Below, in pieces: positions 1 to 12,139 of a stretch of DNA of 64,000 nucleotides. The notes beneath the pieces are model-generated. The model was given only the letters and a program-made list of their open reading frames with translations. It was not told where the DNA came from and did no database searches. The DNA lies in contig NC_132915.1 of assembly GCF_047675955.1 (NCBI RefSeq), positions 14,193,766 through 14,257,765 on the forward strand, given 5' to 3'. Every line of letters begins with the position of its first letter. The stretch's first letter is position 1. The translations under genes were made by a program, and so were the position numbers. The DNA comes from Chlorocebus sabaeus. Taxonomy: Eukaryota > Chordata > Mammalia > Primates > Cercopithecidae.

Positions 1-373
1 ATAAAAAATCAGTCTTACCCACAAAGGGAAGCCCATCAGACTAACAGCAGATCTCTTGGCAGAAACTCTACAAGCCAGAAGAGAGTGGGGGCCAATATTC
101 AACATTCTTAAAGAAAAGAATTTTAAACCCAGAATTTCATATCCAGCCAAACTAAGTTTCATAAGTGAAGGAGAAAGAAAATCCTTTACAGATAAGCAAA
201 TGCTTAGAGATTTTGTCACCACCAGGCCTGCCTTACAAAAGACCCTGAAGGAAGCACTAAACATGGAAAGGAACAACCGGTACCAGCCATTGCAAAAATA
301 TTGCAAAAAAAATGTAAAGACCATTGAGGCTAGGAAGAAACTGCATCAACTAACGAGCAAAATAACCAGTTAA
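1..373 (+). pseudogene. L1 ORF1 C-terminal remnant (RNA-binding protein)
   Basis: The frame reads through the conserved C-terminal domain of L1 ORF1p (the ARREWGPIFNIL and RISYPAKLSF blocks) and ends at TAA 371-373. An in-frame TAA at 2-4 shows the copy is interrupted at the window edge. ORF1p is the nucleic-acid-binding trimeric protein of the L1 RNP. In related elements the stop falls about 25 codons earlier, just after the YQPLQK motif. Here small changes around 296-312 remove it and the frame runs on through the spacer nearly to ORF2. No functional protein is expected. Confidence 0.9.
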
Positions 374-380
374 TATCATA

Positions 381-3300
381 ATGGCAGAATCAAGTTCACA
401 CATAACAATATTAACCTTAAATGTAAATGGACTAAATGCTCCAATTAAAAGACACAGACTGGCAAACTGGATAAAGAGTCAAGACCCATCAGTTTGCTGT
501 ATTCAGGAGACCCATCTCACATGCAGAGACATACATAGGCTCAAAATAAAGGGATGGAGGAAGATCTACCAAGCAAATGGAGAACAAAAAAAAGCAGGGG
601 TTGCAATCCTAGTCTCTGATAAAACAGACTTTAAACCATCAAAGATCAAAAGAGACAAAGAAGGCGATTACATAATGGTAAAGGGATCAATTCAACAGGA
701 AGAACTAACTATCCTAAATATATATGCACCCAATACAGGAGCACCCAGATTCATAAAGCAAGTCCTTAGAGACTTACAAAGAGACTTAGACTCCCATACA
801 ATAATAATGGGAGACTTCAACACCCCACCGTCAACATTAGACAGATCAACAAGACAGAAAGTTAACAAGGATATCCAGGAATTGAACTCATCTCTGCAGC
901 AAGCAGACCTAATAGACATCTACAGAACTCTCCACCCCAAATCAACAGAATATACATTCTTCTCAGCACCACATCACACTTATTCCAAAATTGACCACAT
1001 AATTGGAAGTAAAGCACTCCTCAGCAAATGTACAAGAACAGAAATTATAACAAACTGTCTCTCAGACCACAGTGCAATCAAACTAGAACTCAGGACTAAG
1101 AAACTCAATCAAAACTGCTCAACTACATGGAAACTGAATAACCTGCTCCTGAATGACTACTGGGTACATAACGAAATGAAGGCAGAGATGAAGATGTTCT
1201 TTGAAACCAATGAGAATAAAGATACAACATACCAGAATCTCCAGGACACATTTAAAGCAGTGTGTAGAGGGAAATTTATAGCACTAAATGCCCACAAGAG
1301 AAAGTGGAAAGATCTAAAATTGACACTCGAAAGTCACAATTAAAAGAACTAGAGAAGCAAGAGCAAACACATTCAAAAGCTAGCAGAAGGCAAGAAATAA
1401 CTAAGATCAGAGCAGAACTGAAGGAGATAGAGACACAAAAAACCCTCCAAAAAATCAATGAATCCAGGAGTTGGTTTTTTGAAAAGATCAACAAAATTGA
1501 TAGACCGCTAGCAAGACTAATAAAGAAGAGAGAAGAATCAAATAGTCGCAATAAAAAATGATAAAGGGGATATCACCACCGACCCCACAGAAATACAAAC
1601 TACCATCAGAGAATACTATAAACACCTCTATGCAAATAAACTAGAAAATCTAGAAGAAATGGATAATTTCCTGGACACTTACACTCTCCCAAGACTAAAC
1701 CAGGAAGAAGCTGAATCCCTGAATAGACCAATAGCAGGCTCTAAAATTGAGGCAATAATTAATAGCCTACCAACCAAAAAAAGTCCAGGACCAGATGGAT
1801 TCACAGCTGAATTCTACCAGAGGTACAAGGAGGAGCTAGTACCATTCCTTCTGAAACTATTCCAATCAATAGAAAAAGAGGGAATCCTCCTTAACTCATT
1901 TTACGAGGCCAACATCATCCTCATACCAAAGCCTGGCAGAGACACAACAAAAAAAGAGAATTTTAGACCAATATCCCTGATGAACATCGATGCAAAAATC
2001 CTCAATAAAATACTGGCAAACCGGATCCAGCAGCATATAAAAAAGCTTATCCACCATGATCAAGTGGGCTTCATCCCTGGGATGCAAGACTGGTTCAACA
2101 TATGCAAATCAATAAACATAATACAGCATATAAACAGAACCAAAGACAAGAACCACATGATTATCTCAATAGATACAGAAAAGGCCTTTGACAAAATTCA
2201 ACAGCACTTCATGCTAAGAACTCTCAATAAATTCGGTATTGATGGAATGTGTCTCAAAATAATAAGAGCTATTTATGACAAACCCACAGCCAATATCATA
2301 CTGAATGGGCAAAAACTGGAAAAATTCCCTTTGAAACTGGCACAAGACAGGGATGCCCTCTCTCACCACTCCTATTCAACATAGTGTTGGAAGTTCTGGC
2401 TAGGGCAATCAGGCAAGAGAAAGAAATCAAGGGTATTTAGTTAGGAAAAGAAGTCAAATTGTCCCTCTTTGCAGATGACATGATTGTATATTTAGAAAAC
2501 CCCATTGTCTCAGCCCAAAATCTCCTTAAGCTGATCAGCAACTTCAGCAAAGTCTCAGGATACAAAATTAATATGCAAAAATCACAAGCATTCTTATACA
2601 CCAGTAACAGACAGAGAACCAAATCATGAGTGAACTTCCATTCACAATTGCTTCAAAGAGAATAAAATACCTAGGAATCCAACTTACAAGGGATGTAAAG
2701 GACCTCTTCAAGGAGAACTACAAACCACTGCTCAGTGAAATAAAATAGGACACAAACAAATGGAAGAACATACCATGCTCATGGATAGGAAGAATCAATA
2801 TCATGAAAATGGCCATACTGCCCAAGGTAATTTATAGATTCAATGCCATCCCCATCAAGCTACCAATGAGTTTCTTCAGAGAATTGGAAAAAACTGCTTT
2901 AAAGTTCATATGGAACCAAAAAAGAGCCCACATCTCCAAGACAATCCTAAGTCAAAAGAACAAAGCTGGAGGCATCACGCTACCTGACTACAAACTATAC
3001 TATAAGGCTACAGTAACCAAAACAGCATGGTACTGGTACCAAAACAGAGATATAGACCAATAGAACAGAACAGAGTCCTCAGAAATAATACCACACATCT
3101 ACAGCCATCTGATCTTTGACAAACCTGAGAAAAACAAGAAATGGGGAAAAGATTCCCTATTTAATAAATGGTGCTGGGAAAATTGGCTAGCCATAAGTAG
3201 AAAGCTGAAACTGGATCCTTTCCTTACTCCTTATACAAAAATTAATTCAAGATGGATTAGAGACTTAAATGTTAGACCTAATACCATAAAAACCCTAGAA

Positions 3301-4195
3301 GAAAACCTAGGTAATACCATTCAGGACATGGGCATGGGCAAGGACTTCATGTCTAAAACACCAAAAACAATGGCAACAAAGGCCAAAATTGACAAATGGG
3401 ATCTAATTAAACTAAAGAACTTCTGCACAGCAAAAGAAACTACCATCAGAGTGAACAGGCAATATACAGAATGGGAGAAAATTTTTTGCAATCTACTCAT
3501 CTGACAAAGGGCTAATATCCAGAACCTACAAAGAACTCAAACAAATTTACAAGAAAAAAACAAACAACCCCATCAAAAAGTGGGCAAAGGATATGAACAG
3601 ACACTTCTCAAAAGAAGACATTCATACAGCCAACAGACACATGAAAAAATGCTCATCCTCACTGGCCATCAGAGAAATGCAAATCAAAACCACAATGAGA
3701 TACCATCTCACACCAGTTAGAGTGGCGATCATTAAAATGTCAGGAAACAATAGGTGCTGGAGAGGATGTGGAGAAATAAGAACACTTTTACACTGTTGGT
3801 GGGATTGTAAACTAGTTCAACCATTGTGGAAAACAGTATGGCGATTCCTCAAGGATCTAGAACTAGAAGTACCATATGACGCAGCCATCCCATTACTGGA
3901 TATATACCCAAAGGATTATAAATCATGCTGCTATAAAGACACATGCACACGTATGTTTATTGCGGCACTACTCACAATAGCAAAGACTTGGAATCAACCC
4001 AAATGTCCATCAGTGACAGACTGGATTAAGAAAATGTGGCTCATATACACCATGGAATACTATGCAGCCATAAAAAAGGATGAGTTTGTGTCCTTTGTAG
4101 GGACATGGATGCAGCTGGAAACCATCATTCTTAGCAAACTATTGCAAGAACAGAAAAGCAAACACCGCATGTTCTCACTCATAGGTGGGAACTGA
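381..4195 (+). pseudogene. L1 ORF2 remnant (endonuclease / reverse transcriptase), frameshifted
   Basis: It starts at ATG 381 (MAESSSHITILTLNVNGLN). The apurinic-type endonuclease domain (381 to about 1100) keeps the ETHL, GDFNTP and SDHSAI motifs. The frame shifts near 1304-1343 and again before 1659. The reverse-transcriptase domain follows from 1659, with SPGPDG and the IPKPGRD block. The catalytic FADD motif is seen at 2466-2480 in another frame. The cysteine-rich C-terminus (3593-4195) is open and ends at TGA 4193. The length, 3815 bases, is close to the family's 3.83 kb, so damage is by point changes and small indels rather than large deletion. Confidence 0.93.
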
Positions 4196-4442
4196 ACAAT
4201 GACATCACTTGGACTCGGGAGGGGGAACATCACACACTGGGGCCTATCATGGGGAAGGGGGAGTGGGGAGGGATTGCATTGGGAGTTATACCTGATGTAA
4301 ATGACGAGTTGATGGGTGCTGACGAGTTGATGGGTGCAGCACACCAACATGGCACAAGTATACATATGTAACAAACCTGCATGTTATGCACATGTACCCT
4401 AGAACTTAAAGTATAATAATAATAATAAAAAGAAAAAAAATA

Positions 4443-4863
4443 AGTCATTTAATAGCAAATAATATCCAGAATGAAAGACCAAAATATCTTTTACATTAGT
4501 AAAAATTGTGAAAATTAATTAGGAAAGAAAACTAAATATTTTACATTCATCTGAAAGACAAATATAATTTCTCAGACAATAACCAAATTATAGCTAAATT
4601 ATCAGATGAATTGGGATGATCTAATGGGCAAGCTAAAGGCATGTGCTATGTGTATGGCTATTGTCAAGAATTTGCTGGCTGTAGGTCAGTAATGCATGGA
4701 GTTATATGACCCAAAACCGTATTTGCTGAATTCAGGAATTTCACAGAAGGTGGCCATGTAAATCACGTTCAAAATATTTCCAATGGTTATGTTTTAATAA
4801 ACCATTTTTCTTCTTTTCTTTTTTTTTAAAGGCTAGTGAAGCAGTGAAGAGTGGAGAAGGAAC
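4443..4863. other. Single-copy spacer between two L1 elements
   Basis: AT-rich DNA with no recognised gene or repeat. It ends in a pyrimidine-rich tract (about 4805-4828) just before the next L1 insertion site. Confidence 0.5.
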
Positions 4864-4877
4864 AAAGAAATCTGTAG
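4864..4877 (+). repeat. Target-site duplication, left copy, of the 4878-12099 L1
   Basis: aaagaaatctgtag is repeated as aaagaaatttgtag at 12100-12113 (13 of 14 identical, one C/T difference). The A-rich start fits L1 endonuclease nicking for a plus-strand insertion. Confidence 0.85.
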
Positions 4878-5449
4878 GGGAGTGGCCAAGGTGGCTGACT
4901 AGAGGTAGCCAGTGTGTGTGTGGCTGTCATGGAAAGGAACAGAAGGGGCAAGTAAATACAAAACCTTCAATGGAAACGTCCAAGTACTTGCATTGGGACT
5001 AATCAAGGGAACAGTTTGACCCACAGACAATGAAGAAAAGCAAGACAAGATAACAGCCCACCTGGGAGCAATATGGAGCCAGGGGATCCTCCCCGGACCA
5101 AGAAGTGAATGAACAATCCCAGGAAACCACGCTTCTCCCACGGATCTTTGCAATCCTTCGGTCAGGATTGTTCAGGAGATCTCCCTGTGAACCCACTCCA
5201 TCAGGACCTTCAGTCCTCAGTCTGACAGACAGAGCTATGTGGAGTCTTGGCAGGGCAGCTGCTCAGGCATGCCTGGAGACCCTGGAGCCTTAGATACTTG
5301 GGCTTTTCTGCAAAGGTATCTGCAGCTCCAACAAAGTGGGAGGTTACATTCCTGTACCTACCCATAGGAAAGAGGTTGAATCCAGGGGGCTGAGCAGTAA
5401 TAGGCTGCAGGCCCTAATTCCATGACACTTCACAAGATAAGACCGACTG

Positions 5450-6270
5450 GCTTGGAACTCCAGCCAGCTACCAGTAGTGGCATTGCACCTCCCTGAGAAG
5501 GAGTTCCTATGGGGAGGGGCAGGCTGCCATCTTTGCTGTTTGGGCACCTTAGTTATTCCAGCCTTCGGGCTTTGGAGAGTCTGAGCTGACCCAGGTCGAA
5601 GGGGTCCCCCAGCACAGCACAGGTGCTCCACCAGATTTGGCCAGACTGCTGCTTTAAGTGGGTGCCTGATCCCATTTTCCCTCGCTAGGTAGGACCTCCC
5701 AACTGGGGCCTCCAGCCACCCCCGCCCAAGCTCTCCAGTCAACAGAGATCTTAATTCCTCCTGGGATGGCACTCCGAGGGAGGGGTGGGCCGCCATCTTT
5801 GCTGTTTGAGTGACTTAGCCATTCTAGCCTTTGGGCTTTGGAGTATCTGAGGTGACTGGAGGTCAAAGTGGATCCCCAGCATAGCACAGCTGCTCTACCA
5901 AAAGGTGGCCAGATTGCTTTTTAAAGTGGATCCTGATCTGATTCATCCTCACTGGATGAGACCTGTTAACTGGAGTCTCTAGCCATTTCCTACAGGTGCC
6001 TTTGGGCCAGCAAAAGGTTTGTACCTCTTTGGGACAAAGCTCCCGGAGGGAGGGACAGGCTGCTATCTTTGTCGTTTTGCAGCATTCACTTGTGATATCT
6101 CCAGGTTCTAGAAAATCCTAGGTGGCTGGGGACTGGAGTGGGCCCCAAACATACCACAGCACCTCTACAGAAAAGTGACCAGATTGTTACGTGGGCGCCT
6201 GATCCCATATCTCCTCACCAGGGAGGTCCTCCAGGCCTGGGCCTCCAGCCACCCGCTACCAAGCCAGTAC
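5450..6270 (+). repeat. Tandem repeat of about 268 bp within the L1 5'UTR, three units
   Basis: Anchor blocks (purine-rich, then ggctgcc, then atctttg) recur at about 5521, 5788 and 6058, a spacing of 267 and 270 bp. The following blocks (ctttgggctttggag, the ccccagca-cacag stretch, ctcca-ccaaa, ggccagat-tgct, cctgat, cctccagccaccc) recur in the same order with many substitutions. The units are diverged, so the repetition predates or accompanied the life of the element. Confidence 0.75.
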
Positions 6271-7054
6271 CAGTTCAGCAACTCCTTGGACAGAGCCTTC
6301 AGAGCAACTGAAAGTCTCTCTTCCACTGCCCTTGGTAGAACTGCCCTTGCGACCCTCAGACTAACGAATTAGCAAAGACTTTAAGTGCCTTATCCACAAC
6401 ATCCCCAACAAGCTGCAGTCAACCCAAGAAGAGGAGGCCAGTCCGTCTCCCATGGGTCCCACACACCCTCCATGGCTTGTCACTAGACAAGGAACCATTG
6501 GCTTTGGCCCACAGCGCAAACTGTTCATCTTGTGCTGACTGCACTGAGCAATTGCTGACCAGCATCTTTCTGGGGTGGAGCCCCCAGGAGTCAAGCAAAT
6601 GACCCTTGGCCACAACCACTACTAAGATCTCTTCCTCTGCTGCCTCTTAGCTGGGGAAGGAACATAAACACTGAGATCACCCAGAGCTGCAGTGAGCAGC
6701 CCACGAGTGCTAAGTTGTGAACTACAGCCAGCACTCAAGGGGGACAGGAACCCACACTTTCAGAGCACTGAGAGGGAGCACAGTTGCAACTGTGAGGAAA
6801 CATAGGGGAGCCACACAATTAAGCAAGACTCTACAAACTTACCAATGAGCCTAAGTGTTATTTGCTGGATCACAACCCAAAGCTTCAACACCAAAAATAC
6901 CTCACAAATATACCCCTCTATGAAACTAGAGATAAGAAGTCAGCTTCAAATAAAGCCACTACATAAAACATTGGCCCAGTGAAAACATCCAGAAAAGAAG
7001 TCTATTGACCATACTTAATCTACACTGCAATTAAAGGAACACCCACATGCAGAG

Positions 7055-7960
7055 ATGAGAAAGAACCAATGCAAGAACTCCAGTAACTCAAATGGCCAGA
7101 ATGTCATATGTCCTCCAGATGACCACACCAGTTCTCCAACAGGAGTTCTTGACCAGGCTGAACTGGCTGGAATGACAGAAATAGAATTCAGAATATGGAT
7201 AGGAACAAATATCACTGAGATTCAGGAGGATGACAAAACCCAATCCAAGGAAAACAGAAATCACAATAAAGTGATACAGGAGCTGAAGGACAAAATAGCT
7301 GGTATAAAGAAATCCTAATGGGTCTGACAGACCTGAATAACACAATACAAGAATTTCATAATGCCATCACAAGTATTAGCAGCAGAATAAATCAAGCTGG
7401 GGAAAGAATCTCAGAAGTTGAAGACTGGTTCTCTGAAATAAGACAGTCAGACACAAATAAAGGGGAGAAAGAGAGGAATGAACAAAACCTCCAAGAAGTA
7501 TGGGATTATGTAAAGAGGCCAAATTTATGAATCATAGGCATCCCTGAAAGGGCACCTTCTTCTGCACAAGAAGATCATCCCCAAGACAAATAATCGTCAG
7601 ATTTTCCAAGGTTGACATGAAAGAAAGAATGTTAAAGGCAGCTAGACAGAAAGTGTAGGTCACTTACAAAGACAACCCCATGAGGTTAACAACTGACCTT
7701 TCAGCTGAAACCCTACAAGCTAGAAGAGATTGGTGACCTATATTCAACATTCTTAAAGAAAAATATCTTCAACTAAGAATTTCATATTCAGCCAAACTAA
7801 GCTTCCTATGTGAAGGAAAAATAAGATCCTTTTCAGATAAGCAAATGTTGAGGAATTCATTATCACCAGATCTGCCTTATAAGAGATCTTGAAAGGAGCA
7901 CTAAATATAGAAAGGAAAAACTGCTACTAGCTAATACAAAAACATATAGACCAGTGTAAC
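7055..7960 (+). pseudogene. L1 ORF1 remnant of the 4878-12099 element
   Basis: The ATG at 7055 opens an N-terminal segment (MRKNQCKNSS) continuous to 7318. The frame then shifts to 7318-7530, where the coiled-coil region and the WDYVKRPNL motif are read. The C-terminal RNA-binding domain continues in broken form (the ETLQARRDW and RISYSAKLSF blocks near 7705-7805) to about 7960. Many stops and frameshifts make it non-coding. The 3' end is approximate. Confidence 0.85.
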
Positions 7961-8010
7961 TGTAAAGCAGTCACATAAACAAGCCACCATGACAGCCAGC
8001 TAACAGCATA

Positions 8011-10311
8011 ATGACAGGATCAAATCCACACGTATCAATGCTAACCTTGAATGTAAATGGGCTAACTGTCCCACTTAAAACTAGAGTGGCAAGCTGAATA
8101 AAGAAAAAGAAAAAAAAACCCAAACAAACCAAGATCCAGTGCTGTCTTCAAGAGACCCATCTCACACAAAATGACACTAATAGGCTCAAAATAAAGGGAT
8201 GGAGGAAAATCTACCAAGCAAATGGAAAACAGAAAAAAAGCAGAAGTTGAAATCCTAATTTCAGAAAAATAGTTTTCAAATTAATAAAGATAAAAAAGGC
8301 AAAGAAAGGCATTACATAATGGCAAAAGGTTCAATACAACAGGAAGACCTAACTATCCTAAATATATATGATATATATGTACCCAACACAGGAGCACCCA
8401 GATTCCTAAAGCAAGTTTGTAGAGACCTACAAAGATACATAGACTCCCGCACAACAATAGTGGGAGACTTCAACACTCCACTGACAGTATTAGATAGATC
8501 ATTGAGGCAGAAAAGTAACAAAGATATTCAGGACCTAAACTGAACATTGGACCAAATGGATCTAATAGAACTTTATAGAAGTCTTCACCCCCAAACAACA
8601 GAATATATATTCTTCACATTCCCACATGACACATACTCTTAAACTGAGCACATAATTGGACATAAAACAATCTTCAACAACTGTAAAAGAACCAAAATCA
8701 TACCAAACACACTGTCAGACCACAGTGCAATAAAAATAAAGATCAACACAGTGAAAATTTCTCAAAACCATACAATTATATGGAAATTAAACAACAAGCC
8801 CCTGAATGACTTTTGGATAAATAATGAAATTAAGGCCAGAAATCAAGAAGTTCTTTGAAAATAATGAGAACAAAGATGCAACATACCAGAATCTGTGGGA
8901 CACGCCTAAGGCACTGTTAACAGTAAACTTCATAGCACTAAATGTCCAAAATCAAAAAGTTAGAAAGATCTCAAATTAACAACCTAACCTCACAACAGAA
9001 AGAATTAAAGAAGCAATAACAAATCAACTTCAAAGCTAGCAGAAGACAAGAAATAACAAAAATCAGAGCTTAACTGAAGGAAATTGAGACACGAAAAACC
9101 ATTCAAAAGATCAATGAATCCAAGAGTTTTTTTTTTTTTTGAAAAAAATCAATGAAATAGGCCACTCACTAGAATAATTAAGAAGAAAAGAGAGAAGATC
9201 CAAATAAACACAATTAGAAAGGACAAAGGGACTGTTACTGCTCACCCCACAGAAATAAAAACAACCCTCAGAAACTACTGTGAACACCTCTATGCATACA
9301 AATTAGAAAACCTAGAAAAGAAGGGTAAATTCCTGGACACATACACCTCCCCAAAATTGAGCCAGGAAGAAACTGATTCCCTGAATAGACCAATAACAAG
9401 CTCCAAAATGGAACCAGTAATAAATAGCCTATCAACCAAAAAAAGCCTGGGACCTGATGGATTCACAGCTGAATTCTACCAGATGTACAAAGAAGAGGTG
9501 GTACCATTCCTCTAGAAACTATTCCAAAAAATTGAGGAGGAGGGACTTCTCCCCAACTCATTCTGTGAGGCCAGTGTCATCTTGATATCAAAACCTGGCA
9601 GAGACACAACAAAATGAAAACTTCAGGCCATTATCCCTGGTGAACGTTGATACAAAAATCCTCAAGAAAATACTTGCAAACCAAATGAGCTGCACATCAA
9701 AAAGCTAATCTACCATGATCAAGTAGTCTTCATCCCCAGCATGCAAGATTGGCTTAACATATAAAAATCAATAAATGTGATTCATCACATAAACAGAACT
9801 AAAATAAAAACCATATGATTATCTTAATAGATGCAGAAAAGGCTTTTGATAAAATTCAACATCGCTTCATGTTAAAAACTCTCAATAAACTAGTTATTAA
9901 AAGAACATACCCCAAAGTAATAGAGCCATCTATGACAAACCCTCAACCAAAATTATACTGAATGGGCAAAAGCTGGAAGCATTCCCCTTGAAAACCAGCA
10001 CAAGAGAAGGATGCCCTTTCTCACCACTTCTATTCAACATAGTATTGGAAGTTCTAGCCAGAGCAATCAGGCAAGAGAAAGAAATAAAGGGCATACAAAT
10101 AGGAAGAGAGGAAGTCAAACTATCTCCTTTTGCAGACGATATGATTCTATATCTAGAAAACCCCATAGTCTTGTCCCAAAAGCTCCTTCAGCTGACAAAC
10201 AACTTCAGCAAAATTCCAGGATACAAAATCAATGTACAAAAATCACTAGCATTCCTATACACCACTAACAACCAAACTGAGAGCCAAGTCAGAAAGGCAA
10301 TCACATTCACA

Positions 10312-10347
<36 letters not shown>

Positions 10348-11886
10348 ACACACACATGCACATAACCTAGGAATACAGCTAACTAGGGAGGTGAAAGATC
10401 TCTACAATGAGAATTACAAAGCACTGCTCAAAGTAATCAGAGGAGATGCAAACAAATGGAAAAACATCTCATGCTTATGGATAGAAAGAATCAACATCAT
10501 TAAAATGGCTATTCTGCCCAAAGCAATTTATAGATTTAATGCTATTCCTATCAAATTACCAATGACATTCTTCACAGAACTAGAAAAATTACTTAAAAAT
10601 TTTTATGGAACCAAAAAGGAGCCCAAATAGCCAAGCAATCCTAAGCAAAAAGAACAAAGCTGGGGGAATCATGTTACCTGACTTCAAAGTATACTACAAG
10701 TTTACAGTGACCCAAACACCATGGTACAGGTACAAAAACAGGTACATAGACCAATGGAATAGAATAGAGAGCCCAGAAATAAGGCCACACATCTAAGACC
10801 ATCTGATCTTTGACAAAGCTGACAAAAACAAGCAATGGGGAAAAGACTTCCTATTCAGTACATGGTTCTGGGATAACTGGCTAGCCATATGCAGAAGATT
10901 GAAGCTGGACCCCTTCCTTATATCATATCTAAAAATCAACTCAGGATAAAATAAAGACTTAAATGTAAAACCCCAAACTCTAGAATCCCTGGAAGGCAAC
11001 CTAGGCAATACTATCCTGGACATAGGAATGGGCAAAGATTTTATGATGAAGATGCCCAAAGCAACTGCAACAAAGGCAAAAATTGACAAATGAGACCTAA
11101 TTAAACTTTAGAGCTTCTGCACAGCAAAAGAAACTATCAACAGAATAAACAGACAACCTACAGAATGGGAGAAAATATTTGCAAACTATGCATCTGACAA
11201 AGGTCTAATATCCAGCATCTACAAGGAACTTAAACAAATTTACAAGAGAAAAACAAACAACCCTATTAAAAAGTGGGCAAAAGACATGAACAGACACTTC
11301 TTGAAAGAAGACATACATGTGGCCAACAAGCATATGAAAAAAAAAAAGCTCAATATCACTGATTAGTTGAGAAATGCAAATCAAAAACACAATGAGATAC
11401 CATTTCACACCAGACAATATGGCTATTATTAAAAAGTCAAAAAATAGCAGATGCTGGCAAGGTTGCAAAGAAAAGGAAACTCTTATACACTGTTGGTGGG
11501 AGTATAAATTAGTTTAACCATTGTGAGAAGCAGTATGGTGATTCCTCAAAGAGTTAAAAGCTCCCATTCAACCCAGCAATCCCATTACTGGGTGTATACC
11601 CAGAGGAATATAAAGCATTCTGCCATAAAGACACATGTACGTGAATGTTCAGTGCAGCACTGTTCACAATAAGAAAGACATGGAATCAACCTAAATGCCC
11701 ATCAATGACAAACTGGATAAAGAAAATGTGGAACATATACACCATGGAATATTATGCAGTCATAATAAAGAACAGGATCATGTATTTTACAGGAATATGG
11801 ATGGAGTTGTAGGCTATCGTCTCTTGCAAACTAATGCAGGAACAGAAAACCAAATACCACATGGTCTCACTTATAAGGGGGAGCTA
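8011..11886 (+). pseudogene. L1 ORF2 remnant of the 4878-12099 element
   Basis: It begins at ATG 8011 (MTGSNPHVSMLTLNVNGL) and ends at TAA 11884. Endonuclease motifs appear at 8319-8543 (GDFNTPL). The reverse-transcriptase core is at 9988-10365, with the GCPFSPLLFNIVLEVLARAIRQ block and the FADDM catalytic motif, then a (CA)n expansion. Open segments continue at 10391-10796. The intervening stretches contain many stops and indels, and no functional protein is possible. Confidence 0.9.
10315..10356 (+). repeat. (CA)n microsatellite inside L1 ORF2
   Basis: About 42 bp of CA/CACACAGA sequence interrupts the ORF2 reading between the FTI and NLGIQL blocks. It arose after insertion of the element. 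Confidence 0.9.
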
Positions 11887-12099
11887 AATGATAAAAACTT
11901 ATGAACACAAAGAGGGGAACAAAAGACACTGGGGTCTTCTTGAGGGGGCAGGTTGGAAGGAGGGAGAAGAGCAGAAAATACAACTATTGGGTACTGGGTT
12001 TAGTACTTGGGTGATGTAGTAATATGTACAACAAACCCTCATGACACACGATTATCTATGTAATAAACTTCCACATGTACCCTCAAGCCTAAAACAAAA

Positions 12100-12113
12100 A
12101 AAGAAATTTGTAG
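12100..12113 (+). repeat. Target-site duplication, right copy, of the 4878-12099 L1
   Basis: aaagaaatttgtag pairs with 4864-4877 with one mismatch. Confidence 0.85.
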
Positions 12114-12139
12114 CAGATTGTGATCAATTAGTTGTACAT

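Larger units (their letters stand above)
1..4442 (+). mobile_element. LINE-1 element (L1P-type), 5' part outside the window
   Basis: The order is standard for L1: C-terminal part of ORF1 (to 373), a 7-base spacer, ORF2 (from 381), a 3'UTR (from 4196) and an A-rich tail with a TAAT-type repeat near 4420-4442. Reading frames are clearly recognisable but interrupted by frameshifts and stops, so the copy is dead. The sequence is close to primate L1P elements, and the exact subfamily was not determined. The 3'UTR holds an 18-bp tandem duplication (4303-4320 and 4321-4338). The left end lies outside the window, so the target-site duplication cannot be checked. Confidence 0.95.
4878..12099 (+). mobile_element. 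Full-length older LINE-1 (L1PB/L1MA-like) with intact ends
   Basis: A 7.2-kb element begins with gggagtggccaaggtggc, typical of the 5' end of older primate L1s, and ends in an A-rich tail at about 12090-12099. It carries a 2.2-kb 5'UTR (4878-7054), ORF1 (7055 to about 7960), ORF2 (8011-11886) and a short 3'UTR. Both ends are fixed by a 14-bp target-site duplication. Divergence is visibly higher than in the 1-4442 element, and both reading frames are broken many times. A (CA)n tract interrupts ORF2 at 10315-10356. Confidence 0.93.

Noticed and set aside
381..1343. 320-codon open frame with endonuclease motifs as a functional gene
   Set aside because: It is the 5' part of L1 ORF2. The frame breaks after about 320 of 1275 codons and no intact reverse transcriptase follows.
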